Shown in pieces: positions 11,720 to 23,918 of a stretch of DNA of 64,000 nt. The notes below the pieces were generated by a model that worked only from the letters and a program-made list of their open reading frames with translations, was not told the DNA's origin and made no database searches. Location: the NCBI GenBank assembly GCA_028571685.1, contig CM053143.1, positions 7,679,501 to 7,743,500 of the forward strand, written 5' to 3'. The DNA comes from Heterohyrax brucei. Its lineage: Eukaryota > Chordata > Mammalia > Hyracoidea > Procaviidae. Both the position numbers and the translations under genes were made by a program. The stretch's first letter is position 1, and each line of letters opens with the position of its first letter.

Positions 11720-12290
11720 GCCCTGTCTGACTTCCTGCGTCTCCACTAGGAGGGAGAAGAAGCAGAGTCGACCTCTCTGTGGACACCAGCCCGCCCTCTC
11801 ACAGCACTCTGTATTTCTCTCTAGGGTTCAGTAATTCATTGCTGAGTGACCACACAGAACTCACAGACAGACTGCATATTCAGTTGTAGGGTTTATTATG
11901 AGTTAAAATTTAGGCTCAAGAACACTCAGGACGTAGTACTTCCCTCAGGGCAGCCCCTTCCTGGCCCTCAGGCGCTGCCCAAAGGCACTCAGCTTTCTGC
12001 CCATGGGTGGGAAGGCCTACCCTGCTGTAGAGTCTCTGTCGCTACATCTCTCCTTGGTGGTGGTAAGCTTCTCCCATCTCCTCTGGAATTACCTCTCTTT
12101 TAAGGCAAAACTGATGAATCCCCTTTTAGGCCACAATTGCCCTGTCACACAGTCAGCTGGGTGGGAGTTACAGGATCAGGGCTGGAAAGGCCACACCCAG
12201 AAGTGACCACAGTGAATTATCCTCGTGTAGTCACTGACCCTCATCATCAGTCTCTTAGCTTCATTACTTGGTTCGCATAGTAGTTTGCCC
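11720..12290 (-). mobile_element. Possible old ERVL-type LTR, antisense
   Basis: GC-richer block with 'gggttcagtaattcattgct', 'cacacagaactcacagacag' and 'gggtttattatgagtt'. This order recalls inverted ERVL-class LTRs, where the last block would be a polyadenylation region on the minus strand. Borders and target duplication are not clear. Confidence 0.4.
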
Positions 12291-12566
12291 TATTTCATGA
12301 GGGCATGTCCTGCCCCTTCGCCAGCATGGCATTGCTTTAAGTTGTACTGTAGCTGAGAACCAGGGTTAGTGAAGCTTTAGGAGCCTTTCCTTTCACATAA
12401 GCAGTTTTAACCTGACTTTGAGTGCATCTTTCACTACTGAGAAACACAGTGAGCTTTCTTTCCTTAATGGTACAGTTGGCCATGGTTTTACCCAATGTAA
12501 CACTTAATGGAAGATTTCTGGGCAAAGAATGTAGACTATATTCAACAGTAATCATTTGCTGCTTAC

Positions 12567-12800
12567 TACTCTGTGGACAGAAACTCTGGTGGTGCAGTGG
12601 TTAAAGTGCTAGGCTGCTAACCAAAGGGCAACAGTTGAAACCTACCATCCCGCTGCCCTGGGGGAGAAAGATGTAGCAGTCTGCATCCATAAAGATTACA
12701 ACTTTGGAAACCCTATGGAACAGTTCTGCTCTGTCCTTCAGGCCACTATGAGTCAAAATCAACCCTGTGCAAGTGGATTTAGTTACTCTATGGACAGAAA
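12567..12800 (+). mobile_element. AfroSINE, long subtype, with 17-bp target-site duplication
   Basis: The SINE body is 12584-12783 and includes the 'gggggagaaagatgtagcag' block of the long subtype. The flanks tactctgtggacagaaa (12567-12583) and tactctatggacagaaa (12784-12800) differ at one base, a clear retroposition footprint. Confidence 0.93.
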
Positions 12801-12947
12801 GAATTTCCCTTGAATGGTTGGTTTGGATTTGCTTTTTAAGAAAAAATACTCAATTACACTTGCAATTTTTAAAGTTGAATTTTAAAGTCAAACTTTGAGT
12901 TTCCTAATCTATCTTTGCTATTCTAATTTGTTTAAAGAGGAATTGTG

Positions 12948-13108
12948 TTTGTGGTGTAGTCCTTAAGTGCTCCAGCTGCTAAGCAAAAGACCAGCAGCTC
13001 AGATCTACCAGATTTTCCTTGGAATCCCTATGGGGCAGTTCTCCTCTGTCTTTTAGGGTTGCTGTGAGTTGCAATTGACTTCAGTGACGGTGAGTTTGGT
13101 TTTGGGGT
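12948..13108 (+). mobile_element. AfroSINE, diverged
   Basis: Retains 'tttgtggtgtagtcctta', 'ctgctaagcaaaagaccagc' and the tail 'gctgtgagttgcaattgact'. Confidence 0.85.
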
Positions 13109-15294
13109 GTGTGTGTTTCCAGTGAAGTGTAAGATACAATGACCTGGAACTCTTTAATTCTTCTTGCCTAAGTTTTGAGAAAGATAAGAATAAATTTCTG
13201 GCCTGAAAAATATTTCCATTTAGTTCTTACCTGTTTGATGCCATAATTGGTAGTACTTGATAAACAAAGTTATCTCACTTCTTTGGCCATTTCAGTTGCT
13301 GAGGTAGACTAGCACATGGAAAGATGTGAGGTGAGTGCCAGATATTCGTTGGCTGCTTAGGTGGTAATTTGGTTTGGGATCTGACCATGACCCTTCTCAT
13401 CAGGCCATGGTGCTAATACACTGTTCTACAGTGACCAGTCATTCCTTTTGGGTGCTGCATCGTCCAGTTAGATAAGGTCATGGAACTCATGAGGTTCTCA
13501 CCCAGCCAAGCATCTGGGAAGCTTGTGAAGGAACAAGGCTACGCACTTTTCCTTAGCAATCAAGGAGATGGACTACTTGGAAGAAACCAATCTTAGATAA
13601 TCAAGGCAAGATAGGCTGTTCCTTAGTGTTGTTTGAGTGTAGCCTTTTCCCATTTGTCCTGAGTTGTGAAGTAAGTTCGAGTATCTGTCAGCTTTGTGGC
13701 TCAAAGTCAGTAATTATGTGGAAGTGGTGGTGCTAAGGATAAGATGCAAAAACAAGACTGTCATCATGTTTGTAGCTGTAGTACGTAATAAGCTATTCTG
13801 AAAGACATGCTCCTTTATTCAGAGTTGGAGCTTGTGAATGTATCACTGTCTACAGCAGTTTTACTCAGTAGTTTGAAGGCAAGCAGATGTTATGATGTAC
13901 TTCCAAGAGTTGGGTAGGGAGAATGAAGCTATGGAAAACCAGGGTGTCCTTGCATATTCTGGTTAAAAGCAGAATTCCAAACTAGGCAGGTCATTCATTG
14001 CTTTAGCATGACAGATCAATGACATATCATTTCTTAAGTGTCAAGTACTACTCTTTGTCCTGTATTAGCCACTTTTCAGTAAATGATACTACTTGGTGAG
14101 CTCTACTATTCTGATGCAGTCAGTCATTAGAGAGCTCATGGTAGCTAGCCATATCCTTCATCTCTGTTATGCTGAAAATTCAGTTGTTATTTTCCATCCC
14201 ATTATGAATGTTGGCTGAGAAATGTTTTCTTTCTCTCCTCTTTCTACTGTTACACATATAAAACTTTTCCTTGGTTCCTAAGTGTGTTCCACTTTAGTTA
14301 TAGAGATCACCTCCACATTTGCTGTTGAGCATTAGGTTTTGTTTAACATCAAGTGGAGCAGTATTATGGGCAATGGGGAGGGAAAACATAAGTTTTGGCT
14401 TATTCTGGTTTGTACTAGAATACGTTTCTACAGAATAGTGTACTAGTTAGTTACACTATTACTGTATGATCATAAACTAGTTTTTGCCATTGTGTAAAAT
14501 ATAACAACCTAGACTTTTATTTTAGCCAGAAATTATGTCCATATATATGAAGTGAGTTTGGAAGTACTTTTTTTGAGACTAGGATCGTCTTTCCCTTTCA
14601 GTAACATTAGGAGGCAATACCATTATGGTTTGAAATGCATTTTATTAATGTCGTGCTGTCTGTCACATGATGGAAACTAGGACATGAATATTTACTGCTT
14701 AGTTCAAAGGTTATAGCATAAACAGGCTTATATAACTTAGCAAAACAAACCAACAAACGAATTCTCTTCCTAATCCCTGTTAATAATCCCCTCTCAGCTT
14801 CAGCCTCTTCCCATCAACTTCACTCGAAGGGCTGTTAGCCAGGAGGAATCAGATTGCCATTGCAACTTTTGCCCCAGAGATGTTTATCTTTGACAATATC
14901 CTTTTTCTCTTCCCTACCGAATGAGCCCAGTTTAGCTTCAGATGCCAAGCCTAAATTCTCTTTCTTGAGTCTTCCTTGTAGACGTCATCATTTGAGGAGA
15001 CTCAAAGTCTCTGTCAGCTGGGCAAAGAAGAGGGTGAAATATTCTAAGCTTGCTATTTGGTGTCCCTATTTAAAAGAAAAGAAGTTCAGGATGCCAAGAG
15101 GATAATTATATGCCGAATGACTGGAAGATCCAGGCACAGGGGACAGGAGTGTGGGATGGTTGTTAACCAGACCAACTTTACTTGCTCTGTCCTCGTGAAA
15201 GAGTGAGTCAGACTAATTTTGGTTGAAGATACTCTCAAAAGTAAATTATGTTTAAACCTTTAGATTTATTGCTGTGTATTTAGAATAAGCTTCC
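13109..15294. other. 2.2-kb stretch without recognised repeats
   Basis: One of the two longest repeat-poor stretches in the window. I find no exon with matching splice phase. It is a candidate for alignment-based search for conserved elements. Confidence 0.45.
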
Positions 15295-15467
15295 ATATGT
15301 TAGGAACCCTAGTGGCATAGTGCTTACAAGCTTGGCTGCTAACGATGTTAGTAGTTTGATGGTTCAGAGCCACCAACTCCTCCTTGGAAACTCTGGGGCA
15401 GTTCTACTCTGTCCTGTAGGGTTGGTATGAGTCGGAATTTACTCTACAGCAGTGGTTTTATATGTTA
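15295..15467 (+). mobile_element. AfroSINE with short target-site duplication
   Basis: The body 15303-15459 runs from ggaaccctagtggcatagtg to the tail 'gagtcggaatttactctaca'. Flanks are atatgtta at 15295-15302 and 15460-15467, identical over 8 bp. Confidence 0.9.
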
Positions 15468-15735
15468 AGTCACAGTTTCTCATTGATTCTCTGTTTTTTA
15501 AATTTTGGAGTTGTGCCCCCCCACCCCACTCTCCTATGTCCTGAAAGCCTTACTAGTCTTGCTGATTGTCTCTGGCATTTTGGGTTTTTTCTTTTTTCCA
15601 GAAAGTCAAATTACTCTTGCTGATTTCCTGTGAAATTTTGCCAGTTTTCCCCCAGCAAGGCTTATATACTAATAAATTGTAAAAACAATATTTAAGAATA
15701 CAAGTTTTGCATTTGATAAAGTCCGACACCCATTC

Positions 15736-17548
15736 ATGCTAAAAACTCTTAGCAAAATGGCCATAGACGGCAAATTCCTCAACACAATAAGGGCCATTTA
15801 TACAAAGCCAATTGCCCACATCATCCTGAATGGAGAGAGACTGAAAGACTTTCCCTTGAGATCAGGAACTGGACAAGGATGCCCACTGTCACCTCTCCTA
15901 TTCAACATTATGCTAGAAGTTCTAGCCAGAGCAATTAGACAAGACGAAGAAATAAAGGGCATCTGCATCGGCAAAGAGGAAGTTAAAATCTCCCTGTTCG
16001 CAGATGATATGATTGTATATGCAGAGAACCTCAAGGAAAGTAAGCTACTCAAACTGATAGAAGAGTTCAGCAAAGTCTCAGGATACAAGATAAACATAAG
16101 TAAATCAGTAGGATTCCTTTATACCAACAACGAGACTGTTAAGGGGGAAATTATCAAATCAATACCATTTACGATAGCCCCTAAGAAGACAAAGTACCTA
16201 GGAATTAATCTAACCAGAGAAACAACAGACCTTTACAGAGAGAAGTACAAGCCCTTACTACAAGAAACTAAGAGAGACTTAGATAAATGGAAAAACCTAC
16301 CCTGCTCATGGATAGGAAGACTTAACATTCTGAAAATGTCTATTTTACCCAAAGCAATTTATTTATACAATGCAATCCCAATACAATTTCCAGCATCATT
16401 TTTTAATGAGATGGAGAAACAAATCACCCATTTTGTTTGGAAAGGGAAGAAGCCCCGGATAAGTAAGGTACTACTAAAGAAGAAGAACACACTGGGAGGC
16501 CTCTCATGACCTTAGAACATACTACACTGCCACAGTGGTCAAAAGAGCCTGGTACTGGTACAAGAACAGACAGATTGATCAATGGAACAGAATTGAGACC
16601 CCAGAGATGACACCATCTGCCTATGAACAGTTGATATTCGACAAAGGCCCTAAGACATTAAACTGGGGTAAAAACAGTCTCTTCAACAAATGGTGCTGGC
16701 AAAATTGGTTATCCATCTGCAATAAACTAAATCAAGATCCATATCTTACACCTTATACAAAAACCAACTCCAACTGGATAAAAGACCTAAATATCAAACC
16801 TAAAACGATACAGCTCATCCAAGAAAAGGTAGGAACAACAATGGAAGTTTTAATACACAATGAGGACAGACTGCAAAATCTGTCAAAGAAACCTCAATCA
16901 ACAGAAGAGAAAATAGATAAATGGGAACTATTAAGAATCAAACACTTTTGCTCATCCAAAGACTTTATTAATAGAATTAAAAGAACACCCACAGAATGGG
17001 AAAAAATATTTGGCAACTCTATGTCAGACCGATGCCTGATCTCCATAATCTATAAGATACTACAAAATATCCGTAAGAAGAAGAGAAACCATCCAATTAA
17101 GCAATGGGCAAAGGAGATGGACAGACACTTCACTAAAGAGGCGATCCAGGCAGCCAAAAAACGCATGTGGACATGTTCATGATCTTTAGTTATTAAAGAA
17201 ATTCAAATCAAGACAACAGTGAGATACCATCTCACCCCAACAAGATTGGCCATGATCCAGAAAACACAAAACAACAAATGCTGGAGAGGCTGTGGAGAAA
17301 GTGGAACCCTCCTACACTATTGGTGGGGTTGCAAAATGGTCCAGCCTCTTTGGAAGGCAATCTGGCGCTTCCTTAAAAAAATGGATATTGATATACTATT
17401 TGACCCAGTAATTCCACTACTTGGAATATATCCTACAGAATCAAGGCCTTTCACACCAACGGACACATGCACCAGAATGTTTACTGCAGCACAGTCCATG
17501 ATAGCAAAAAGATGGAATCAACCCAGTTGCCCAAAAATAGAAGAATAG
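15736..17548 (+). pseudogene. L1 ORF2 remnant (reverse transcriptase C-terminal half)
   Basis: Three open pieces: 15736-16509 in one frame, then 16535-17182 and 17219-17548 both in a second frame. The first holds the polymerase palm with FADD. The second and third hold the thumb and Cys-rich end. The single frame change near 16500 and the stop at 17180 are the only large disruptions, so the copy is fairly young compared with the antisense L1 at 30-34 kb. Confidence 0.9.
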
Positions 17549-17765
17549 ATAGGTAAACTGTGGTACATATACTCAATGGAGCACTACGCAATGATAAAGA
17601 ATAACTATGATTCCAGGAAACATCTCCTAACCTGGTTTCAACTGGAAGACATTATGTTGAGTGAAAGTAGTCAGCGACAAAAAGACAAATACTGTATGAG
17701 ACCTCTACGATAAGACCTCAAAATCAGACTTGTGTATAGAAGAAAAGACCCTTTGACAGCTGCCA

Positions 17766-17799
17766 GGGAGGGGAGGGAGGGAGGGTGAGGGGGGCAGGG
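17766..17799 (+). repeat. G-rich polypurine tract in L1 3' UTR
   Basis: At least six runs of three or more G separated by single A or short spacers. It could form a G-quadruplex. Such tracts are a known feature of mammalian L1 3' UTRs. Confidence 0.8.
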
Positions 17800-18744
17800 T
17801 TTAGTTTAGATAGTTAGTAGAAATCTAGTTGGGAGAAAGCGGTGATAGCACACATTAGAAACAAGAACAACATTAAGTGGACTTCAGCATAACTTGAGTA
17901 CTCCTTCCGTCTTAATACTGCAAGGATAGAGTAGCTGGGACAGGGGGCGGGGGACCATGCTCTTAGGTGAATTCCAGGCCAATTGGCACAACTAGTGTTT
18001 TGCTAAGAGAGCTGTCTGCACCCCACATTGGTGAGTGGCGTCTGGGGTCTTAAAAGCTGCCAAGCTGCCATCCGAGGACACAGCAAATGGTTCCAACTCA
18101 GCAGGAACGGATGCTCACCGAGGACCAAAATGACATGTGGTAAAGACAACCGAGAAGGCAGAGAGACCCACAAGCGTGAGTGCCTACATTGACTTGGGAC
18201 CGGAAGAACCGGATGGTGCCTGGCCACCACCAGTGATAGCCACGATGGAGCTCACAGAGAGGAGTCTCACTGGCAACACAAGAATAAAAAGGGGTGCATC
18301 CTGAGATCTCCACTAAAAGACCTCAACTGATGGTCCAGTGGTTTTGGGGTTCCTCTGAGAGCATGGTCCCCTGCCCTGATGCTGCCCTTTCCCATAAATT
18401 ATAACAAAGGTCCACTCTTTGGACAGGAATGTAATGGACTTGACAATGCAGAGTGACCATATATTGGAAGCACTTTATGGTTCTGTACATCTATAGGATA
18501 TCATCTTGCTGACCTCTGGCTGGAGGAAGGGGAGTGGACGGAGAGGAGGGGAAAGGAGGCTTTTGGGGGGATGAGACATGTGTGGAGCAGAGAGGAATAG
18601 TGTGCAGTCACCGGGCAGGGAGAGCAGTGGAAGCTGCATATAGGTGGGCATGTAAATTTATACGTGAATGCACATTTTCACTCAGTCATGTTAAATTAAA
18701 AAAAAAAAAAACAATACAAGTTTTTGCTCTGCAGTAGCCTGGTT

Positions 18745-18942
18745 GTCTTCATGATAACCATCAAGTTGATTCTGACTCATAGCAGCCCTGTAGGACAGAT
18801 TAGAACTGCCCCATAGGTTTTCCAATATTATGTTTACAGAAGCAGACTGACATCGTACTCGCACAGAGTGGCTGGTAGGTTTTAACCTGCAACCTTTCTG
18901 TTAGCAGTTGAGAGCTTACTGTGCCACCACGGTGTGTCTTGT
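18745..18942 (-). mobile_element. AfroSINE, antisense, long subtype
   Basis: Inverted tail 'caagttgattctgactcata', then 'cagaagcagactgacatc', then an inverted head 'gagcttactgtgccaccac'. Confidence 0.85.
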
Positions 18943-18967
18943 GTTAATGACAGTATACAAGTGACCC

Positions 18968-19190
18968 GTGTTGCATGAGCACCAAACCAGTTGCTGTTCA
19001 GTTGATTCTGGCTCATGGGTCCCATGTATGTCCAAGTAGAACTGTGCCCCATCGGGTTTTCAAGGCTGTGACCTTTCAGAAGCAGACTGTCAGCTCTTTC
19101 TTCTAAGTCACCTCAGGGTGGACTTCAACCTCTATCTTTTGTTAGCAACTGCACCTGTTAACGCTTTATACTACTGAAGGACTCCACAAT
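18968..19190 (-). mobile_element. AfroSINE, antisense, long subtype
   Basis: Starts 'ttcagttgattctggctcat' and carries 'cagaagcagactgtcagctc'. It follows the previous copy by about 25 bp in the same orientation. Confidence 0.8.
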
Positions 19191-20640
19191 GAGTGTATCA
19201 AACATGTCAGTAAAGTTGAGTTTCATTGAGAGTTCATATGGACTGAATTTAATTTGAGTATTTAAACAGCCACAATGACTTTTTTACGAGCAATACTTAG
19301 GAAAGCTGTGTACTTAAACATGACATAAAATGTCCTTAACTGGTCTTCATATTTTCCATCTTAAGCTATAAAGTTATTTTTGTTATTATTTTCTTATGTC
19401 TCACAAATTTGGGTATGAAATAGTTTTATTATTATTAAATATCTCAATTCCTGTTATGATTTTCTTTTTAACTGTATCTAGTTTCTCAACATATGGAAAT
19501 TAAAAAAATTTGTTCTTTAGTGTATTAAATCCTAATTATTTGGCAATTATGATCTGATAAGGAAATCTGTATAATATTTATCGTTTGGAATTTATTAAGA
19601 CTTTATAGCCTTTCTTTAAAATATTTTGTGTTCTTGAAAAAATATGTATCTTTGGCTAATTGTGAGTTGTGTGTGTCTGTGTGTGTGTGTCTGCACATGT
19701 ATATAAAACAGATTATAATATTTGTTTACCAACTGTGGATATCTCTTTTTAAATTTTTATTACCTGATACCACTACCTGAGAAGGGTATGTTAAAATTTC
19801 AACTGAATTGTCAATTTTTTTCTTACAGTTTGTTACTTGAGGCTATATCACTAAGTGCTTTTCTTCTTATTCAGTTATTTAAATGTCCCTGTATCAGTAT
19901 AAATGGCTTTCTTTGCCCCTCATTCAGTTTATGAAAGTCATTACCTTTCTTTTGACTGATATTTGCCAGTTGTATCCATCTTTGTGCTGTCTTTTCAGTA
20001 TTTCTTTTTATATTCAACGTATTGTTGGATTTTAAAAATGTATTTGGAGAGTTCCTGTCTTTCAATTGGTGAACTTAATCCATGTATATATTTTTTAATT
20101 ACCATTATATAAGGATAGCTGTCATATTTCATATTTGTTATTTAATGAATTTTTCTTTTTTATTTCTCACTTTCTCTTTAATAAATTAAGGATCATTTTG
20201 CTGTTTCCAGTGATATATATTTTTGTTTGTTTCTAAGGTAGCTAGCTTTATTTTTGTGACTTATACTCTCATTTACCTGTTGATGTCTTAAAGTCAACTG
20301 TACTCTCCTTCCGTCGCCGTTAACCAGTAAGCTAGTGGACCGTCATGTCCTTTCAGCCTTCCAGCGTTGGATAATCACGTTGGTATTTTGTAGATTTTGG
20401 GTTTTGGATTATTCCGGTTATTTTTTTCCCTTAGAGTTTCTGTCAAAATGCTACCAGTAGACATCACTGAATTCGTTAAGCACCGTATATTTCTTCCTTT
20501 ATTTGAATACATAAGGAATGTCTCTAAGAGTATTATCAGTATAGGTCTTTGGCAAATGCTTGGAGATTTTTATTATGATCTCACATTTGAATGGTAATTT
20601 GGCTGGATAAAAAATTCTGTGCTAAAATTTATTTTCCTTT

Positions 20641-20820
20641 AACACTTTAAGGGAAACCCTGGTGGTGTAGTGGGTTAAGTCCTACTCCCGCTAACCAAAA
20701 GGTCAGCAGTTCACATCCACCAGGCGCTCCTTGAATACTCTGTGGGGCAGTTCTGCTCTGGCCTCTAGGATCACCATAAGTGGCGTCTGACTTGACGGCA
20801 CTGGGTTTTTAATACTTTAA
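20641..20820 (+). mobile_element. AfroSINE inserted in L1M
   Basis: Body 20651-20810, with gggaaaccctggtggtgtag at the start. Flanks are aacactttaa (20641-20650) and aatactttaa (20811-20820), a 10-bp duplication with one mismatch. The flanking L1M rejoins cleanly. Confidence 0.93.
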
Positions 20821-21089
20821 AAGTACTACTTTAGTTGGTTTCTAGACTTTTGAAAAGTCAGATGTCAGTGTGGTCCTGTTTATTTTTTATGTCATCTCTT
20901 TCTGTCTGGATGCTCTCTCTCTTTTTTTTTTTTATTTTATATTTGTAAATTTTGCAGTGATAAGTTTAATATGTGTAATTGTTTTTTCCCCTCTTTGGTA
21001 CTCTGAGCCCTCTATGTGGAGCTCTTTGAAGGTTTTTTACTTGTGAGTAACTGGTCATTATTTCTTTAAATATTTCTTCCGCCTGTTTT

Positions 21090-21128
21090 AATTGGATTAA
21101 TTGGATTAATTCAATTAATTGGATTAAT
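21090..21128. repeat. Short AT-rich tandem repeat
   Basis: Repeats of 'attggatta' with a partly palindromic 'aattcaattaatt' centre, inside the antisense L1M. Confidence 0.8.
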
Positions 21129-21250
21129 CTCTTTTGGATTCCCGATGTTAGCAGTTCTACTTGTACCTTTGTATTGTCAATGTCTACATGTCTGAGAGAC
21201 AAACCCTGCAGGATTTTAATATCTGGCTGGTTTTGCACTGTTCAGGTGTT

Positions 21251-22019
21251 CCTAGAGATAGTAGGGCTTTGTCTTTCGCTCTCACTGACCTCATAGTGCT
21301 CCCGAAGTTTCAGTGCCACATAAATGGTTAACAGGCAGTAGATACTTTTTAAATGTTATTTTGCTGTTGTTGGCTGTATGTAGAAAGAAATAAGTGTGTT
21401 TCCCTTAAAATTTTTAATGACACCTAGACTGGAACTTTCCTGACAGACTTCATAGTAAGTCTTACTGTATTGTTCTCCAAATAGTCATTTTTTTTTCTCA
21501 GGGAATCTCTTTTTGATCCCATTAACTATGTGATATTAGAAGCTTGTACGATTATTCTGACCTGGCAGGAAAAGCATTTTGTGCAAGCGGAGCCAGAATC
21601 GTATGTATTACTGGGAGATTTCTTGAATTCAGTTCAATTTATATACCAGAATTTTTTATTTTGTTTTTTCTGTCCTCTTTTACCTTTTCTTTTCCTCTTC
21701 GGCTAAACCTTAAGTCAGGCTGTTTAAGAATAGGGAACATGGACTAGCCGTACTGCTGTGGAGACAGCCCATTTCTGAGGAGTAACAGAAGCTTTCTATT
21801 GTTTCACCCCACGTGTTAGGCTAAATGGAAGGAAAGCTGGGAAGGGGTTCGCAGGGAGCTATCTCTGACTTCTTAACCATCAGGTAACCTCTTCAAGAGG
21901 AAGACAAAAGGGAATGAAATGGCAGGGAACGCTCAAAGCGCCGTTCCCTCTAAGAAAACAATAACGCTTCTGTTTGTTTTAAATAAACCACCAGGAAGTT
22001 TCCTATCAGTGGTCTCATG
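21251..22019. other. Unassigned intronic sequence
   Basis: No repeat named; a patch at 21480-21760 is rich in T. No exon seen. Confidence 0.4.
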
Positions 22020-22335
22020 CTGATGTAGACTCCCGGTCACACTGGCACTTTTGTCTCCTGCATTCGTATTTTCTTCGTGTCTTCGATGTTCTTGGTTTTC
22101 ATCTGCTCCAGGTGGCTTGGGACAAATTGATGTTCCTTGGATGGCAGCTTACTGGCTTTTAACACCCCAGGCGCCACTCACCAATGTGAGATGCACAACA
22201 ATCTCTTAGAAAAAGACTAGCTCTGCCAATTGACCATCATGTCCCCTGAAACTAGGGTCTGCAGACTCCTGTCCCTGTTACTCGGTTTTTCCTATGTATT
22301 TTTTAATAATGATGATGCTCTACTTTAAAAAGAAA
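22020..22335 (-). mobile_element. L1 3' UTR fragment, antisense
   Basis: Matches the 30780-30970 segment of the antisense L1, sharing 'ggcttttaacaccccag' (near-identical) and the 'aatgtgagatgcacaaca' type block. Confidence 0.75.
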
Positions 22336-22499
22336 CTCACCCTTACTTCTGAGGTTCCCCAGGTTATCTTACGTTTTGACATGCTTTCTTTGCTGTGGCT
22401 TTAATTCTACCTGTATGACTCCCCAGTCAAATAAAACTCTCTCAGATTACTTTTGACCTCTAGAGTTGTATAACCACTCTCAAGTCAGTTTAGCCTGGA

Positions 22500-23225
22500 T
22501 TTTTTACTGACTGCTGAATCCAACTTGTCTAAATCATGCCCAACTGACTTCTTGTTTCTCATTATTGCCTATTCTGGTTAATGATTCCACCATTTATTCA
22601 GTTGCCTAAGCTAAGGAGCTGAGGGTCGTCTTAGGTTCCTCTCTCGTTCTTCATGTTTAATCACCAAGTTCAAGTGATTGTAATACCTAAATATCTCTTG
22701 AATCTGTTCCCTGGGTTGTGCCACTTCCTAGCTTAATCCCTGCAGTAACTTTCCAGTGCTTATAGAATACGTATCCAAAGTGTAACATAGAAAACCCTTT
22801 ACCCTACTTCATATCCCTGCTTTCTCCCTGTGATGTTTCCTACATCCAGATCCAACTACCTGACACTTTGGGAATGGCCACAGTCACACTGTGTTCTAGG
22901 CTTTCAACCTGGATATTTTCTGTACCAGAGGATGTTTGCTTAAAAGCCTGGCAGCAGTTCATTCCTGTGCCTGTTGCTTTACTACTAGACATCCTTCACT
23001 CCCATTATTGGCAGATTTGGAAGCACCTCTCTCTGTGGTTTCAAAGTTTTCTAAGTTTCTTGATGTAATTATAGCATACATTCATTACCTTTTGCTGTTT
23101 ATGTCTTGTCCGCTGTTCTGTGAGCATCTTCATATGAAAAACCAATGATGCTCCAGCTTTTTATAAGTCAGCATCTGTGATGCACCTTGTGCATTATTGA
23201 AAACTAGTAAATGCCTATTGAGTGG
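22500..23225 (+). repeat. LINE2 (L2) 3' region
   Basis: L2-like word order: 'aatcaccaagttcaagtgat', 'aatatctcttgaatctgt', 'ggcagcagttcattcctgtg', and a tail 'gtaaatgcctattgagtgga'. Diverged, so borders are approximate. Confidence 0.55.
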
Positions 23226-23751
23226 ATGCAAAGTGTTAGAGATGTTTGTGGTCAGAAGAAGGAAGAGTGAGCATCAGAAGGAGTACAGATCTTATAAGAA
23301 TACATTGAAGTTTTTAGATCCCCCTCCCAATTCCTCAAGGCAGTGGGTTTCCAAGTTAATGATATTTCATGTGGTAGCAAATATACAGTATTTCCTGAAG
23401 AATCCTTATTTGCCTGGCACAGAATTGTGCTCTTTAAGGGTTCCTAAGACTAAGATATGGTCTCTACCCTCAAAAAGTTTATATTGGAGATACGGATTTA
23501 AAACCGGGTCGTGAAATCATCAGACGATGGTGAAATGCAAAATCTGTTGAGTAAAAGGTGGGGAAAGACGGGAGTTAAGCTGAATCTTTTCTAGTGCTAG
23601 TTCTATCTCTAGTGTGTTTTTTTCTTTTTCTCTCTCTCTCTTTTTAAATCTTTGCTTCTGTTCATAAGGAAAGCCATTTCATACCAGTTCGTTCATTTAC
23701 TGGAACAGCCTTTTTACTTGTAGGTGATTTGTCTGTGGATACCTATTATAA
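23226..23751. other. Unassigned; possible ancient repeat at 23440-23510
   Basis: 'agatatggtctctaccctca' resembles an old mammalian repeat block, but I cannot name the family. Confidence 0.3.
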
Positions 23752-23918
23752 GGTAGGAGCCTTGGTAGTACAGTGATTTAAGAATTTAGCTGTTAACCAA
23801 AAGATTGGCAGTTCATATCCACCAGCCAGCCACTCCTTGGAAACCCTGTGGGTCAGTTCTACTCTGTCTTGTAGGCTTGCTGTGAGGTGGAATTGACTCA
23901 ATGGCCATGGGTTGGATT
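23752..23918 (+). mobile_element. AfroSINE
   Basis: Starts 'gtaggagccttggtagtaca' and has the tail 'gtgaggtggaattgactcaa'. Confidence 0.9.

Larger units (their letters stand above)
15697..18727 (+). mobile_element. L1 LINE, 3 kb, 5'-truncated, with target-site duplication
   Basis: The body is about 15711-18712. ORF2 enters at FDKVRHPF in the reverse transcriptase and keeps [14 protein letters not shown] and the catalytic FADDMIVY box. A frameshift near 16500 and an in-frame stop at 17180-17182 break it. The C-terminus has the [24 protein letters not shown] and CWRGCGE blocks. A long 3' UTR with a G-rich tract (17766-17799) ends in A-rich sequence. Flanks aatacaagttttgc (15697-15710) and aatacaagtttttgc (18713-18727) are the target duplication. 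It is inactive: it lacks ORF1, the endonuclease and an intact ORF2. Confidence 0.96.
19550..21250 (-). mobile_element. Ancient L1M LINE, antisense (5' region)
   Basis: Inverted L1M landmarks in order: 'gtctttcaattggtgaactt', 'catttgaatggtaatttggc', then 'ggtcattatttctttaaata' and 'tcttttggattcccgatg'. It is strongly diverged and interrupted by the SINE at 20651-20810. Confidence 0.7.

Noticed and set aside
15736..16509. 257-codon open frame, the longest in the window
   Set aside because: It is L1 ORF2 reverse transcriptase within a truncated element with target duplications, not a host gene.
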